Source: SAR92 clade bacterium H455 (GTDB lineage Bacteria > Pseudomonadota > Gammaproteobacteria > Pseudomonadales > Porticoccaceae). Taken from it: DNA of 64,000 nucleotides. The stretch spans positions 2,893,584 through 2,957,583 of the forward strand of contig CP103416.1 in the NCBI GenBank assembly GCA_024802545.1, given 5' to 3'. The notes beneath the pieces are model-generated. The model made no database searches. It saw nothing but the letters and a program-made list of their open reading frames with translations, and was not told where the DNA came from. The translations under genes and the position numbers were made by a program. Each line of letters begins with the position of its first letter. Within the stretch, counting starts at the first letter, position 1. Of this stretch, positions 39,640 to 52,600 are shown one piece after another.

Positions 39640-41727
39640 ATGACTGATCTATCCCACTACAGAAATATTGGTATCTTTGCCCACGTTGACGCAGGCAAGA
39701 CAACTACTACTGAACGAATCCTGAAACTGACAGGTAAAATTCACAAAACCGGTGAAGTTCACGATGGAGCTGCCACCACTGATTTTATGGAACAGGAGCA
39801 GGAACGCGGCATTACCATTCAGTCTGCGGCAACAACTTGTTTTTGGAGAGATCACCGCTTCAACATTATTGATACTCCAGGACACGTTGACTTCACTGTT
39901 GAAGTGTACCGTTCACTTAAAGTCCTCGACGGCGGCGTTGGTGTATTCTGCGGTTCTGGCGGCGTTGAGCCTCAGTCAGAAACTAACTGGCGCTATGCCA
40001 ACGAATCAGAAGTTGCGCGAGTGATCTTCGTCAACAAATTGGATCGCATGGGAGCTGACTTCCTGCGAGTTGTGAAGCAGGTTAAATCTGTTCTTGGTGC
40101 CAACCCCCTGGTTATGTGTTTGCCAATTGGTGTTGAAGAAAATTTTGTCGGCCTAGTCGACCTGCTTGAGCGCAAAGCCTATGTATGGGACGACTCCGGT
40201 CTTCCAGAGAACTTCGAGATTGTCGATATCCCGGCGGATATGGTTGACCAGGTTGAAGAGTATCGCGAGCAGATGATTGAGATGGCTCTTGAGCAGGACG
40301 ATGATCTGTTAATGGCTTACATGGAAGGCGAAGAGCCATCCATCGAAGACGTTAAGCGCTGTATCCGTAAAGGCACCATCGCTCTGGATTTCTTCCCCAC
40401 TTACTGTGGTTCTGCGTTTAAGAACAAAGGTGTACAGATGGTTCTCGACGCCGTTGTCGACTACCTGCCCTGCCCGACAGATGTTGTACCTCAGCCACTG
40501 ACTGACGAAGAAGGTGTTGAGACGGGCGAACGCGCAATCGTTTCTGTTACTGAGCCACTGAAAGCATTGGCCTTTAAAATTATGGATGATCGCTTCGGCG
40601 CTCTGACATTTGTACGCATTTACTCCGGCGTGATTAATAAGGGAGACACTATCCTTAACTCCTTTACTGGCAAGACTGAGCGCATCGGCCGCATGGTTGA
40701 GATGCACGCAGATGATCGCAACGAGATCAGTCGCGCTCAGGCTGGCGATATTATTGCCATTGTCGGCATGAAGAACGTTCAGACCGGCCACACGCTATGT
40801 GACCCCAAGCATCCAGTGACTCTTGAAGCCATGATCTTCCCTGAGCCAGTGATCTCGATCGCGGTTAAGCCGAAAGATAAAGGCGGCTCTGAAAAGATGG
40901 GTGTTGCGATCGGTAAGATGATTGCTGAAGATCCTTCCTTCCGTGTTGAGACTGATGAAGATTCTGGCGAGACTATCCTTAAGGGAATGGGCGAGCTGCA
41001 CTTGGATATTAAGGTCGACATCCTCAACCGTACTTACGGTGTTGATTTGATCGTTGGTCAGCCACAGGTCGCCTACCGTGAGACCATTACCCAGGCTCTC
41101 GAAGATAGCTACACACACAAGAAGCAGTCTGGTGGTTCTGGTCAGTTTGGTAAGATTGATTACCGCATTAAGCCCGGCGAGCCAGGTACAGGTTTTGTGT
41201 TTAGTTCTGTGGTTGTCGGCGGTAACGTTCCCAAGGAATTCTTCCCAGCCATTGAGAAAGGCTTTAAAGGCATGATGGATCAAGGTCCATTGGCTGGCTA
41301 TCCGGTTCTCGATGTTGAAGTTGAACTCTACGATGGTGGCTTCCACGCAGTTGACTCCTCGGCAGTTGCCTTTGAGATCGCCGCTAAAGGTGCTTTCCGT
41401 CAATCTATGCCTAAAGCTGGCCCACAGATCATTGAGCCAATTATGAAGGTCGACGTGTTTACGCCGGAAGATCATGTTGGTGATGTTATCGGTGACTTGA
41501 ATCGCCGTCGCGGTATGATCAAAGATCAGGAAGCTGGTGTGACCGGTGTTCGCATTAAAGCAGATGTTCCACTGTCGGAGATGTTTGGCTATATCGGCAG
41601 CCTGCGTACCATGACTTCTGGCCGCGGTCAGTTCTCAATGGAGTTTTCGCACTATATGCCTTGCCCACAGAACATCGCCAACGATGTTATTGCTGAAGCT
41701 AAGGCACTTAAAGAAGCTAAGTCATAA
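39640..41727 (+). CDS. Second elongation factor G (FusA2/EF-G1B type)
   Basis: Complete EF-G paralogue of 695 residues. G motifs: [24 protein letters not shown] (NKMD in the main copy) and GSAFKNKG. Domains II-V follow, including the domain IV region and the C-terminal [21 protein letters not shown]. In Pseudomonas aeruginosa, where two EF-Gs exist, one mainly translocates and the other mainly recycles ribosomes; which role applies here is inference. It is on the opposite strand to all nearby translation genes, convergent with fusA and divergent from tufA, with its own promoter and terminator. Confidence 0.93.
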   Translation: MTDLSHYRNIGIFAHVDAGKTTTTERILKLTGKIHKTGEVHDGAATTDFMEQEQERGITIQSAATTCFWRDHRFNIIDTPGHVDFTVEVYRSLKVLDGGVGVFCGSGGVEPQSETNWRYANESEVARVIFVNKLDRMGADFLRVVKQVKSVLGANPLVMCLPIGVEENFVGLVDLLERKAYVWDDSGLPENFEIVDIPADMVDQVEEYREQMIEMALEQDDDLLMAYMEGEEPSIEDVKRCIRKGTIALDFFPTYCGSAFKNKGVQMVLDAVVDYLPCPTDVVPQPLTDEEGVETGERAIVSVTEPLKALAFKIMDDRFGALTFVRIYSGVINKGDTILNSFTGKTERIGRMVEMHADDRNEISRAQAGDIIAIVGMKNVQTGHTLCDPKHPVTLEAMIFPEPVISIAVKPKDKGGSEKMGVAIGKMIAEDPSFRVETDEDSGETILKGMGELHLDIKVDILNRTYGVDLIVGQPQVAYRETITQALEDSYTHKKQSGGSGQFGKIDYRIKPGEPGTGFVFSSVVVGGNVPKEFFPAIEKGFKGMMDQGPLAGYPVLDVEVELYDGGFHAVDSSAVAFEIAAKGAFRQSMPKAGPQIIEPIMKVDVFTPEDHVGDVIGDLNRRRGMIKDQEAGVTGVRIKADVPLSEMFGYIGSLRTMTSGRGQFSMEFSHYMPCPQNIANDVIAEAKALKEAKS

Positions 41728-41742
41728 GCTTTCTTTAGGACC

Positions 41743-41783
41743 TAAAAAAAACCCCGCTGGTGCAAACCAGCGGGGTTTTTTAT
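41743..41783. terminator. Bidirectional terminator between the two EF-G genes
   Basis: ACCCCGCTGG (41751-41760) pairs perfectly with CCAGCGGGGT (41767-41776) around a 6-base loop, flanked by A- and T-tracts. It serves both convergent EF-G genes. Confidence 0.93.
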
Positions 41784-41840
41784 TGCTCTTACATTTTAGG
41801 AAGGACCACAGACTAGATAGCTAGGGACTCGGGTAAAAAA

Positions 41841-43943
41841 CTAGCCTAAGTTCTTAGTCATAATCGCTTTGGCTACATTTTTAGGCGCTTCAGCATAGCG
41901 ATCAAATTCCATGGTGAATGTAGCGCGACCCTGAGTTGCTGAGCGCAGATCCGTGGCATAGCCAAACATCTCTGCCAGCGGCACTTCCGCATCGATCACT
42001 TTGCCCATAGGGCTATTGGCCATACCCAGAATCATGCCGCGACGGCGGTTTAGATCACCCACCACATCACCCATATTGGCTTCTGGGGTGACCACCTCAA
42101 CTTTCATCATCGGCTCCAGTAATACAGCGCCACCCTCATCCTTCAGATCTCTGGTGGCCAGTGATCCGGCAATCTTAAAGGCTACTTCTGAGGAGTCCAC
42201 ATCATGATAAGAACCGTCATAGAGGGTCGCCTTGACACCCAATAGGGGGTAGCCAGCCAACACGCCATTCTGCATTTGTTCTGAGATACCTTTTTCAATT
42301 GCCGGGATATATTCCTTGGGAACGGTTCCTCCGACAATCTCATTAACAAATTCCAGCCCTTCAGCACTGGGATCTTCAGCCGGTTCAAATTTCAGACAGA
42401 CATGGCCATATTGACCACGCCCACCAGACTGGCGAATAAACTTGCCTTCGATATCACAGCTCTTGGTAATGGTTTCGCGATAGGCCACTTGCGGCTGACC
42501 TATGTTGGCTTCGACGGCAAACTCGCGACGCATGCGGTCGACAAGAATATCCAGATGCAACTCGCCCATACCAGAGATAATGGTCTGGCCGCTCTCTTGG
42601 TCGGTCTTGACTCTAAAGGAGGGATCTTCCTGAGCTAACTTGCCCAGGGCCACGCCCATCTTATCTTGGTCCGCCTGAGTGCGCGGCTCTACAGCAACAG
42701 AGATAACCGGCTCGGGAAAGATCATGCGCTCGAGAATGATTTTGGCATTCTCAGCACAGAGGGTATCACCGGTGGTCGTGTCTTTAAGGCCGATCGCGGC
42801 AGCAATATCTCCCGCTAGGACCTGTTTGATTTCTTCCCGGCTATTAGCATGCATCTGCACCATTCGACCAATACGCTCGCGCTTCATCTTGATCGAGTTA
42901 TACACTGCAGTGCCGGTCTCAAGCTTGCCGGAGTAGACGCGCATAAAAGTCAGGGTGCCGACAAAAGGGTCGGTGGCGATCTTAAATGCCAGTGCGGCAA
43001 AGGGTGCCTCGTCACTCGCCTCTCTGACGCCTTGCTCGCCATTTTCCAGCTCACCTTCAATGGCTTTTACTTCTGCGGGCGATGGCAGATACTCCACCAC
43101 GGCGTCTAACACACCCTGTACGCCTTTGTTCTTGAAGGCTGAACCGCCGAGTACCAGAACAATTTCATTGGCCAGGGTGCGCGCACGCAGGCCCTGTTTG
43201 ATCTCTTCTTCGGTTAAGGGCTGGTCGTCTAAGTATTTGTCCATTAATGCTTCACTGGCTTCAGCGGCAGACTCGACGATAAAGTCATGCATTTCCTGAC
43301 ACTCTTCGAGCATCTCTTCGGGAATCTCGGCGTACTCAAAGGTCATGCCTTGATCGGCATCATTCCAGTAGACCGCTTTCATCTTGACCAGATCGACTAC
43401 GCCTTTAAATTCCTCTTCAGCACCAATGGTCATTTGCAGTGGTACCGGAATCGCTCCAAGGCGCTCTTTGAGCTGGCTGACTACCATCAGATAGTCGGCG
43501 CCGGCGCGGTCCATCTTGTTGACGAACACTAGACGTGGAACTTCGTATTTGTTCGCCTGCCGCCATACGGTCTCTGTTTGTGGCTGCACCCCTGAGGAAG
43601 CACAAAGGACGATTACAGCGCCATCTAAAACACGCAGTGAGCGCTCAACTTCAATGGTGAAGTCAACGTGACCCGGGGTGTCGATAATATTGATACGATG
43701 ATCTTGGAACTGGGCATTCATGCCTTTCCAAAAGCAGGTTGTTGCCGCAGAGGTAATGGTAATACCACGCTCCTGCTCCTGCTCCATCCAATCCATGGTT
43801 GCAGCACCGTCGTGAACCTCGCCAATCTTGTGAGACAGGCCTGTATAGAACAGCACGCGCTCTGTGGTGGTAGTTTTGCCGGCATCTACGTGGGCACAGA
43901 TTCCGATGTTGCGATAGCGACTGATGGGGGTTGCGCGAGCCAA
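41841..43943 (-). CDS. fusA: Elongation factor G
   Basis: Translocation GTPase, 700 residues. G motifs: [26 protein letters not shown] and GSAFKNKG; all five domains are present, ending [20 protein letters not shown]. It follows rpsL and rpsG as in the str operon, but a terminator-like hairpin lies between rpsG and fusA, and tuf does not follow directly. Confidence 0.98.
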   Translation of the reverse strand: MARATPISRYRNIGICAHVDAGKTTTTERVLFYTGLSHKIGEVHDGAATMDWMEQEQERGITITSAATTCFWKGMNAQFQDHRINIIDTPGHVDFTIEVERSLRVLDGAVIVLCASSGVQPQTETVWRQANKYEVPRLVFVNKMDRAGADYLMVVSQLKERLGAIPVPLQMTIGAEEEFKGVVDLVKMKAVYWNDADQGMTFEYAEIPEEMLEECQEMHDFIVESAAEASEALMDKYLDDQPLTEEEIKQGLRARTLANEIVLVLGGSAFKNKGVQGVLDAVVEYLPSPAEVKAIEGELENGEQGVREASDEAPFAALAFKIATDPFVGTLTFMRVYSGKLETGTAVYNSIKMKRERIGRMVQMHANSREEIKQVLAGDIAAAIGLKDTTTGDTLCAENAKIILERMIFPEPVISVAVEPRTQADQDKMGVALGKLAQEDPSFRVKTDQESGQTIISGMGELHLDILVDRMRREFAVEANIGQPQVAYRETITKSCDIEGKFIRQSGGRGQYGHVCLKFEPAEDPSAEGLEFVNEIVGGTVPKEYIPAIEKGISEQMQNGVLAGYPLLGVKATLYDGSYHDVDSSEVAFKIAGSLATRDLKDEGGAVLLEPMMKVEVVTPEANMGDVVGDLNRRRGMILGMANSPMGKVIDAEVPLAEMFGYATDLRSATQGRATFTMEFDRYAEAPKNVAKAIMTKNLG

Positions 43944-44109
43944 GGTATATTCCTCTGAGAGCTAAATAAAAATCTTAGGTACAGGTTTATGCACTTACAT
44001 AACGACTAATCTAAACACTGCAATAACAGCCCAGACCCTGCCTCATTCATCTGTGGCTTTTTAATCTGGGTATCTCAGTCTTAGACTTCAAATTTTACGC
44101 TTAAAAACG

Positions 44110-44140
44110 AAAAAAGGCGGCCATAACAGCCACCTTTTTT
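44110..44140 (-). terminator. Terminator-like hairpin between rpsG and fusA
   Basis: Minus-strand GGTGGC-loop-GCCGCC (one G-U pair) with a T6 tract, 29 bases after the rpsG stop. It should reduce read-through into fusA. A weak promoter candidate (TTGCAG, 16 bases, TATGTA) lies in the remaining 43944-44109 gap, in which no gene is seen. Confidence 0.75.
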
Positions 44141-44168
44141 GCGCAAGATTACAATTTACAATAATCTT

Positions 44169-44639
44169 TTAGAAACGGAAGTGCGAGAACGCCTTGTTGG
44201 CTTCTGCCATACGGTGAACATCTTCACGTTTCTTAACTGCTCCACCTTTGCTTGCGGCTGCATCAATCAGCTCACCAGCTAGGCGTTGCGGCATGGACTT
44301 CTCACCGCGGTTACGAGCGTATTCTACCAACCAACGCATCGCCAGTGCAGTGCGTCGCGAGGGACGTACTTCAACTGGGACCTGGTAGGTCGCTCCACCA
44401 ACACGGCGGGATTTAACTTCCACCATAGGTGCAACGTTATCTAACGCTTCTTGGAACACTTCAACTGGATCTTTCTTGAGACGCTGTTCAACTAGATCAA
44501 GCGCTCCGTATACAATCCGCTCAGCCACAGACTTCTTGCCGCTGACCATAACCATGTTCATAAACTTAGCTAGCGTGACATTTCCAAATTTAGGATCTGG
44601 CAGAATGTCCCGCTTTGCCGCTACTCTTCTTCTTGGCAT
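44169..44639 (-). CDS. rpsG: 30S ribosomal protein S7
   Basis: Assembly initiator of the 30S head; in E. coli the str-operon repressor. Starts [20 protein letters not shown]; ends NKAFSHFRF. Length 156. Second gene after the rpsL promoter. Confidence 0.98.
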   Translation of the reverse strand: MPRRRVAAKRDILPDPKFGNVTLAKFMNMVMVSGKKSVAERIVYGALDLVEQRLKKDPVEVFQEALDNVAPMVEVKSRRVGGATYQVPVEVRPSRRTALAMRWLVEYARNRGEKSMPQRLAGELIDAAASKGGAVKKREDVHRMAEANKAFSHFRF

Positions 44640-44731
44640 CGTTTTGCCCTTCTCTTCAGGTTTTTCCTAGGGATAGGCCCTAGCCTTACTTGGTTGTATT
44701 ACCGATTCTTCCGCAAGTCGTCTTTCTGATA

Positions 44732-45106
44732 CTACGCTTTAGGGCGCTTAGTACCGTACTTTGAACGACGCTGTGAACGACCGTTTACACCCGCTGTATC
44801 CAATGTGCCACGTACCGTATGGTAGCGAACACCTGGAAGATCTTTTACACGACCACCACGAATCAAGACAACGCTGTGCTCTTGCAGATTGTGACCTTCG
44901 CCGCCAATGTATGAAGTAACTTCAAAACCACTGGTTAAACGAACGCGACAAACTTTACGCAATGCAGAGTTTGGCTTCTTCGGAGTCGTTGTGTAAACAC
45001 GGGTACATACACCACGGCGCTGCGGACAGGCCTGAAGTGCTGGTACGTCACTTTTACTGACTTTGCGTTTTCTCGGCTTACGAACCAACTGGTTGATCGT
45101 TGCCAT
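44732..45106 (-). CDS. rpsL: 30S ribosomal protein S12
   Basis: Decoding-centre protein of 124 residues. ATG 45106 ([12 protein letters not shown]) is preferred because GGAG lies at good spacing; an in-frame start 15 bases upstream is unlikely. The residues linked to streptomycin resistance are wild-type ([16 protein letters not shown]). Confidence 0.98.
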   Translation of the reverse strand: MATINQLVRKPRKRKVSKSDVPALQACPQRRGVCTRVYTTTPKKPNSALRKVCRVRLTSGFEVTSYIGGEGHNLQEHSVVLIRGGRVKDLPGVRYHTVRGTLDTAGVNGRSQRRSKYGTKRPKA

Positions 45107-45205
45107 GCAATTTTTCTCCAAAAATAAAAAATACCTTCCTAATGAAGGCCATACATTCCTTGAACCCTGTCGCTAACCCGACAATCAGATCCAAAAGGGA
45201 GCGGC

Positions 45206-45234
45206 ATTCTAAATACCGCACATCCGGGAGTCAA
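45206..45234 (-). promoter_or_regulatory. Sigma-70 promoter of rpsL-rpsG
   Basis: Minus-strand TTGACT (45229-45234), 17-base spacer, TAGAAT (45206-45211), followed by GCCGCTCCC. Leader of about 95 bases before rpsL. Same -10 and CGCTCC discriminator as the S10 and tRNA-tufB promoters. Confidence 0.87.
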
Positions 45235-45256
45235 GCGGCCATTCCCTTTACCCTGA

Positions 45257-45286
45257 CAGTGCTATGACCCTTGGGTCGTCACACTG
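45257..45286. repeat. Compound inverted repeat between rpoC and rpsL promoter
   Basis: CAGTG ... GACCC-TT-GGGTC ... CACTG: a perfect 12-base inner palindrome (45266-45277) inside matching 5-base outer arms. It is 23 bases upstream of the rpsL -35 box. No T-tract follows, so it is not a convincing rpoC terminator; it may be an operator or mRNA-end structure. Confidence 0.45.
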
Positions 45287-45333
45287 AGAGAATAAATCAT
45301 CCGGGGTGCCCGCATTGTTCCCTTATTCTTTTA

Positions 45334-48300
45334 TCAAATCTCGATATTTAACGCTTCGCTCAAGGCCGCTTCGACGTCCGCTGCAGTCATTGCAACTTCA
45401 GGCGCAGCTTCAGCTTCACGAGTCTTGCGTCGCTGAGCGTGATAAGCCAAGCCGGTTCCCGCAGGAATCAGTCGACCTACTACCACGTTCTCTTTCAGGC
45501 CGCGCAGCGGATCGGCTTTGCCGGTAACCGCAGCTTCGGTGAGCACTCGCGTGGTCTCCTGGAAAGAGGCTGCCGAGATAAAGCTTTCGGTGGCCAGTGA
45601 GGCTTTGGTAATACCGAGCAGTTGACGATCAAACTTAACTGGCTGCAGGCCTTCTTGACGCAGACGCTCATTCTCTGCCAGAACACGTCGGTACTCGACC
45701 TGTTCACCGCGGATCATGGTAGCTGAATCAGCCATATCGGTGATTTCAACCTTGCGCAGCATCTGACGAATGATAACTTCAACGTGCTTATCATTAATCT
45801 TCACGCCCTGCAGACGGTAGACTTCCTGAATCTCGTTGACGATGTACTTGGCCAACTCACTGATGCCCTTGAGACGCAGAATATCGTGTGGAATTGGTGG
45901 TCCATCAGAGATGACCTCACCCTTTTCAACGTGCTCACCTTCAAACACACTCAGAGTACGCCACTTTGGAATCAACTCTTCGTAGTGCAGCTTGCCATTT
46001 GGCAATGGCTGACCGTCGTCTGGAGTGATAACCAAGCGCAACTTGCCCTTAGTCTCTTTACCCAGAGTAACAGTACCGGTGATCTCGGCCAAGATGGCAG
46101 GATCTTTCGGCTTGCGCGCTTCAAACAGATCGGCAACCCGTGGCAGACCACCTGTAATATCCTTGGTACCACCAGAATCCTGTGGGATTCTTGCGATGAT
46201 CTCACCGATATCAATGGTACTGCCGTCGACAATATTGATACTGGCGTTAGCAGGCAGAGGATAGTGCGCAGGAACAGTTGAGTTCGGGAAGTGCAACTCT
46301 TTACCTTTGCTATCGCTCAGAGAGATCATTGGCTTGAGGTCTTTACCAGCCGCTGGACGCTCGTTCGGGTTGATGATCGAAATACTGGTTAAACCGGTCA
46401 TGTCATCAGTTTGCTGACGAACACTTAAGCCCTCTTCCATACCAGAGAAGGAGGCTTTACCAGCCACTTCACTGACGATTGGGTGAGTGTGCGGATCCCA
46501 AGTTGCAATCACAGCACCGGCTTCCACTTTGGAGCCGTCTTTAATCTTGATCAGGGCGCCGTAAGGAAGCTTGTAACGCTCGCGTTCACGACCGTTCTCA
46601 TCGGCAATGGCCAGCTCACCAGAGCGAGACACAGCGATCAGATAGCCAGACTTATTCTCAACCGTCTTGAGGTTGATTAGGCGAGCTATACCGTTCTGCT
46701 TAACTTTAACGCTGTCCACTGCAGAGGCACGAGATGCCGCACCACCAATGTGGAAGGTACGCATTGTAAGCTGTGTACCCGGCTCACCAATTGACTGAGC
46801 AGCGATAACACCAACCGCCTCGCCTTGGTTAACGCGGTGTCCACGAGCCAGATCGCGACCGTAGCAAGAAGAACAGATTCCGTGGCTCACTTCACAGGTG
46901 ATTGGCGAGCGCACTGTCACTTCATCGATGCTCTGAGCTTCAATACGCAGCACCCAGTTTTCATCAATCATAGTGCCAGCGGGGACAGCAATTTCTTCGC
47001 TGCCCGGCTTGTTAACATCTTTGGCAACAACACGGCCGAGAATACGATCACCCAGAGTTTGGATAATATCGCCACCCTCAATAACCGGTGTCATCAACAG
47101 ACCTGCAGTGGTACCACAGTCAACCTCTGTCACTACCACGTCCTGGGCAACATCCACCAGACGACGTGTTAGATAACCGGAGTTAGCTGTTTTAAGTGCC
47201 GTATCGGCTAGACCCTTACGCGCTCCGTGAGTAGAGATAAAGTACTGGAGTACGTTAAGACCTTCACGGAAGTTAGCAGTAATTGGCGTCTCGATGATCG
47301 AACCATCTGGACGCGCCATCAAACCACGCATACCAGCTAGCTGGCGAATCTGCGCCGGGCTACCACGAGCGCCGGAGTCGGCCATGATAAATACGGAGTT
47401 GAAGGAATCTTGCTGCTCTTCCTCACCGTTTTTGTTGACCACGCTCTCGGTACTAATGCCTTTCATCATCGACTTGGCTACGCGGTCATTGGCCTGAGAC
47501 CAAATATCGATAACCTTGTTGTATTTTTCACCCTGAGTCACCAGACCAGAGGCAAACTGACCTTCGATCTCACGAACCTGCTCGTCGGCAGCAGCGATAA
47601 TCTCGTGCTTGTCATCGGGAATAACGAAGTCGTTAACACCGATTGACGCGCCAGAGCGAGTCGAAAAGTCAAAACCTGTGTACATCAGCTGATCAGCAAA
47701 GATAACCGTGTCTTTTAGACCGACGCGGCGGTAGCACTCATTGATTACCAATGAAATGGCTTTCTTGACCATCGGCTTGTTGACCAGTTCGAAAGGTAGA
47801 CCCTGGGGCACGATTTGCCACAACAGAGCACGACCAACGGTAGTGTCAATAATCTTGGTTTCGTCAGTCTTCTCACCGGTGACTTCATCAACAAGTACTT
47901 CATTGATACGTACTTTAATACGTGACTGAAGCTCAACTTTGTCGGAGTAGTAGGCCCGCGATACTTCGCTGCCATCGGCAAAGACCATGCCTTCACCACG
48001 ACCATTAACCTTGTGGCGAGTCATGTAGTACAGACCCAAGACCACATCCTGAGAAGGAACGATAATCGGTTCACCGGATGCAGGCGACAAGATATTGTTT
48101 GTCGACATCATCAGGGCGCGGGATTCCATCTGCGCTTCAATTGTTAATGGCACGTGCACTGCCATCTGGTCACCATCGAAATCGGCGTTGTAAGCCGCAC
48201 AAACCAATGGGTGCAATTGAATCGCTTTACCTTCAATCAATACCGGCTCAAATGCCTGGATACCGAGACGGTGAAGTGTCGGTGCACGGTTAAGCAGTAC

Positions 48301-49560
48301 TGGGTGCTCGCGAATAACATCTTCGAGAATATCCCAAACAACTGGCTCTTCACGCTCAACCATTTTCTTAGCGGCTTTGATCGTTGTGGCCAGGCCACGC
48401 AGTTCTAGCTTGCTGAAGATAAACGGCTTGAACAGCTCGAGGGCCATACGCTTAGGCAGACCACATTGATGCAGACGCAGAGCGGGACCAACAACGATCA
48501 CCGAACGTCCAGAGTAATCAACGCGCTTACCAAGTAAGTTCTGACGGAAACGACCCTGCTTACCTTTAATCATATCGGCAAGTGATTTCAGTGGGCGTTT
48601 GTTTGAGCCAGTGATGGCACGACCGCGACGACCGTTATCTAACAGTGCATCGACAGATTCTTGCAACATACGCTTTTCGTTGCGCACGATGATATCTGGT
48701 GCGTTAAGCTCCAGCAGGCGCTTGAGACGGTTGTTTCTGTTGATCACTCGACGATACAGATCGTTGAGATCTGAAGTCGCGAAGCGGCCACCGTCCAGCG
48801 GCACCAGCGGGCGAAGATCTGGCGGCAGAACCGGCAGCGCTTCTAGAACCATCCACTCTGGCTTGTTACCAGAACCGTGGAATGCCTCCAAGAGCTTGAG
48901 ACGCTTAGAGAATTTCTTAATCTTGGTCTCAGACTTAGTATTGGGAATTTCCTCACGGATATCAGCAATTTCGTCTTCGAGAATAATTTCTTTGAGCAGA
49001 GCCTGAATTGCTTCAGCACCCATGGTCGCAGTGAATTCGTCGCCGAACTCTTCGAGAGACTCGAAGTACTCGTCGTCGGTCAACAGCTGACCTTTCTCCA
49101 ATGTAGTCAGACCTGGATCTGTGACCACGTAGGATTCAAAGTAGAGTACGCGTTCGATTTCACGCAGTGTCATATCCAGCATTAAACCAATGCGCGACGG
49201 CAGTGACTTGAGGAACCAGATGTGTGCAACTGGACAGGCCAGTTCAATGTGGCCCATGCGCTCACGACGGACTTTCGTCAGTGTCACTTCAACGCCACAT
49301 TTCTCACACACAATACCGCGGTGCTTCATGCGCTTGTACTTGCCACAGAGGCATTCGTAATCTTTTACTGGACCAAAAATCTTGGCACAGAAAAGACCTT
49401 CGCGCTCAGGCTTGAAAGTACGGTAGTTAATTGTCTCGGGCTTTTTAACCTCACCAAATGACCATGAACGGATCATTTCCGGTGATGCGAGACCGATTCG
49501 AATATTATCGAATTCAGTATTTTGTTCTTGCTGCTTGAGTAGGTTGACTAAATCCTTCAA
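45334..49560 (-). CDS. rpoC: RNA polymerase subunit beta'
   Basis: Catalytic subunit, 1408 residues (E. coli 1407). N-terminal zinc site [19 protein letters not shown], active-site metal loop [15 protein letters not shown], second zinc site with [15 protein letters not shown], and the C-terminal region [16 protein letters not shown] are intact. It is 71 bases downstream of rpoB. Confidence 0.99.
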   Translation of the reverse strand: MKDLVNLLKQQEQNTEFDNIRIGLASPEMIRSWSFGEVKKPETINYRTFKPEREGLFCAKIFGPVKDYECLCGKYKRMKHRGIVCEKCGVEVTLTKVRRERMGHIELACPVAHIWFLKSLPSRIGLMLDMTLREIERVLYFESYVVTDPGLTTLEKGQLLTDDEYFESLEEFGDEFTATMGAEAIQALLKEIILEDEIADIREEIPNTKSETKIKKFSKRLKLLEAFHGSGNKPEWMVLEALPVLPPDLRPLVPLDGGRFATSDLNDLYRRVINRNNRLKRLLELNAPDIIVRNEKRMLQESVDALLDNGRRGRAITGSNKRPLKSLADMIKGKQGRFRQNLLGKRVDYSGRSVIVVGPALRLHQCGLPKRMALELFKPFIFSKLELRGLATTIKAAKKMVEREEPVVWDILEDVIREHPVLLNRAPTLHRLGIQAFEPVLIEGKAIQLHPLVCAAYNADFDGDQMAVHVPLTIEAQMESRALMMSTNNILSPASGEPIIVPSQDVVLGLYYMTRHKVNGRGEGMVFADGSEVSRAYYSDKVELQSRIKVRINEVLVDEVTGEKTDETKIIDTTVGRALLWQIVPQGLPFELVNKPMVKKAISLVINECYRRVGLKDTVIFADQLMYTGFDFSTRSGASIGVNDFVIPDDKHEIIAAADEQVREIEGQFASGLVTQGEKYNKVIDIWSQANDRVAKSMMKGISTESVVNKNGEEEQQDSFNSVFIMADSGARGSPAQIRQLAGMRGLMARPDGSIIETPITANFREGLNVLQYFISTHGARKGLADTALKTANSGYLTRRLVDVAQDVVVTEVDCGTTAGLLMTPVIEGGDIIQTLGDRILGRVVAKDVNKPGSEEIAVPAGTMIDENWVLRIEAQSIDEVTVRSPITCEVSHGICSSCYGRDLARGHRVNQGEAVGVIAAQSIGEPGTQLTMRTFHIGGAASRASAVDSVKVKQNGIARLINLKTVENKSGYLIAVSRSGELAIADENGRERERYKLPYGALIKIKDGSKVEAGAVIATWDPHTHPIVSEVAGKASFSGMEEGLSVRQQTDDMTGLTSISIINPNERPAAGKDLKPMISLSDSKGKELHFPNSTVPAHYPLPANASINIVDGSTIDIGEIIARIPQDSGGTKDITGGLPRVADLFEARKPKDPAILAEITGTVTLGKETKGKLRLVITPDDGQPLPNGKLHYEELIPKWRTLSVFEGEHVEKGEVISDGPPIPHDILRLKGISELAKYIVNEIQEVYRLQGVKINDKHVEVIIRQMLRKVEITDMADSATMIRGEQVEYRRVLAENERLRQEGLQPVKFDRQLLGITKASLATESFISAASFQETTRVLTEAAVTGKADPLRGLKENVVVGRLIPAGTGLAYHAQRRKTREAEAAPEVAMTAADVEAALSEALNIEI

Positions 49561-49631
49561 GGCTTTTCCTCCAGTAACTGGGTTTGCCGAGGCGATTTTT
49601 CGCCCCGGCCATCAGGTAAGCAAAACAGCGC

Positions 49632-52600
49632 TTATTCGTTTTCCAATTCCATGTTGATGCCGAGTGAGCGCACCTCTTTAACCAACACGTTGAATGACTC
49701 TGGCATGCCAGGCTCCATTCGGTGATCGCCATCGACGATGTTTTTATACATCTTGGTACGACCTGCAACATCATCGGACTTAACAGTAAGCATTTCCTGC
49801 AGCGTGTAAGCGGCACCATATGCCTCCAACGCCCACACTTCCATCTCACCGAATCGCTGCCCACCAAACTGTGCTTTACCACCCAGCGGTTGCTGAGTAA
49901 CCAAGCTGTAAGAACCTGTTGAACGAGCGTGCATCTTATCGTCAACCAAGTGGTTCAGTTTAAGCATGTACATGTAGCCAACTGTCACCGGACGATCAAA
50001 CTTATCGCCACTGCGACCATCATAAAGGGTGGTTTGACCACTCTCATGGAGGTCTGCCAGTTCCAGAAGCTTCTTCAACTCGACTTCGTTCGCGCCGTCA
50101 AATACGGGTGTCGCGATCGGCACACCTTTGCGCAAGTTGCCAGCCAACTCGAGAACTTCTTTGTCAGTCAATTCTTTGAGGTCGGTGCCGTAAACGGTCT
50201 CGCCAACGTCGTAGATTTCCTGAAGGAACTTGCGGATTTCAGCCGCTTTAGACTGCGCTTTGATCATTGCGTCAATTTTAACGCCAAGACCTTTAGCAGC
50301 CATACCCATGTGGGTTTCAAGTACCTGACCAACGTTCATTCGCGATGGAACACCGAGAGGGTTGAGTACGATATCGACTGGCTCACCATGTTCATCGTAA
50401 GGCATATCTTCGATTGGCTTAATAACCGAGATAACACCTTTGTTACCGTGACGACCAGCCATCTTGTCACCTGGCTGAATGCGACGTTTAACCGCAAGAT
50501 AGACCTTAACTGTCTTGAGTACGCCAGGAGCAAGATCATCACCGCTCTGCAACTTGCGACGCTTCTCTTCAAAACGCTCATCAAGATCTATACGACGTTC
50601 GCCAAGCTGGGCTTGAGCTGCAGCGATCTGATCGTTGAGCTCTGCTTTGTCCATACGGATAGCAAACCAGTCATCTGTAGTGTATTCGCCAACATCAGCA
50701 GCAGTCAGCTCAGCGCCCTTCTTAAGGCCCTCAGCTTTAACCACTTTGCCGCCAACTAGAGCCGAGAACAGACGTCCGAGTGTGGCATTTTCAACAATGC
50801 GGTACTCGTCGTTCAGATCCTTGCGGTACTGATCCAGCTCAGCGCGCTCGATATCCAATGAGCGTTGGTCTTTATCCAAACCATCACGAGTGAAGACCTG
50901 AACATTGATTACGGTGCCTTTGATGCTTGTTGGTACACGCAGTGACGTGTCCTTAACATCAGAGGCTTTCTCACCGAAGATCGCTCTCAAAAGTTTTTCT
51001 TCCGGAGTCAGCTGGGTCTCGCCTTTTGGCGTCACCTTGCCCACCAGAATATCCCCTGCAGCCACTTCGGCGCCGATGTGCACAATGCCGGACTCGTCCA
51101 GTCGTGCCAACGCTACTTCACCGACGTTTGGAATATCTGCAGTGATCTCTTCAGAGCCAAGCTTAGTGTCGCGAGCAACACAGGTCAGTTCCTGAATATG
51201 AATAGTAGTGAATCGATCTTCTTTAACCACACGCTCGGAGATTAGGATCGAATCCTCAAAGTTGAAACCGTTCCAAGGCATAAATGCAATGCGCATATTT
51301 TGCCCCAGTGCCAGCTCACCCAGATCAACCGAAGGACCATCGGCCAATACGTCACCACGGGCAATGATATCCCCTTGGTTAACAATTGGGCGCTGATTGA
51401 TACAGGTGTTCTGGTTAGATCTGGTGTACTTGGTCAAGTTGTAGATATCGACACCAGCATCACCGGATTCAGTTTCTTCGTCACTGACGCGGACAACGAT
51501 TCGTCCAGCATCAACGCTCTCGATAACACCACCGCGCTTGGCAACCTTACAGACACCAGAGTCACTTGCCACTGGACGCTCGATACCTGTACCCACCAAT
51601 GGAGCTTCTGCAAGCAACGTTGGAACTGCCTGACGTTGCATGTTTGAACCCATCAAGGCGCGGTTAGCATCATCGTGCTCGAGGAATGGAATCAGCGAAG
51701 CAGCAACAGATACAACCTGGCGCGGCGACACATCCATATAGTCCACATCACCTGGCAGCTTGACGGTAAATTCGTTTTGATGACGAACGTTTACGACGTC
51801 TTCAACAAACTCGCCTTTAGCGTTAAGTTTGGCCGAGGCCTGCGCAATAACGTACTGTGACTCGTTAATCGCTGACAGATACTCGATCTGATCAGTAACC
51901 TTATTGTTAACCACTTTGCGGTACGGCGTTTCAATAAAGCCGTAGCTGTTCGTTCGCGCATAAGTCGCCAGTGAGTTAATCAGACCAATGTTCGGTCCCT
52001 CAGGCGTCTCAATTGGACATACTCGACCGTAGTGAGTCGGGTGTACGTCACGCACTTCAAAACCAGCGCGCTCACGGGTCAGACCACCGGGCCCCAAGGC
52101 CGAAACACGGCGCTTGTGAGTAATCTCAGACAGCGGGTTGTTCTGATCCATAAACTGGGACAGCTGGCTTGAACCAAAGAATTCCTTCATCGCTGCAGCA
52201 ACAGGCTTGGCATTAACCAGATCCTGTGGCATCAACTCTTCAGACTCGGCCATAGACAGACGCTCTTTAACAGCGCGCTCAACACGGACCAGACCAACAC
52301 GGAATTGGTTTTCTGCCATTTCGCCCACAGAGCGAATACGACGGTTACCCAGGTGATCGATATCATCGACGCCACCCTTACCGTTACGGATATTGATCAA
52401 GGTCTTCATCACGTCGGCAATGTCAGAACCTTCGCCATACTCTTCGAAAAGTTCGTGAGCTTCGTCAGTCTTCTGCATTGAGAAATAACGCTGGTCATAG
52501 AGAACACCACAGCCTTCCTCTTCAACGCGATCGAGACGACGGTTGAACTTCATACGACCAACAGACGACAGGTCGTAGCGCTCAAGGTTGAAGAAAAGGT

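Noticed and set aside
39640..41727. Second EF-G as a fusidic-acid resistance factor (FusB type)
   Set aside because: It is a full-length EF-G with all domains, not the small zinc-binding FusB protein.
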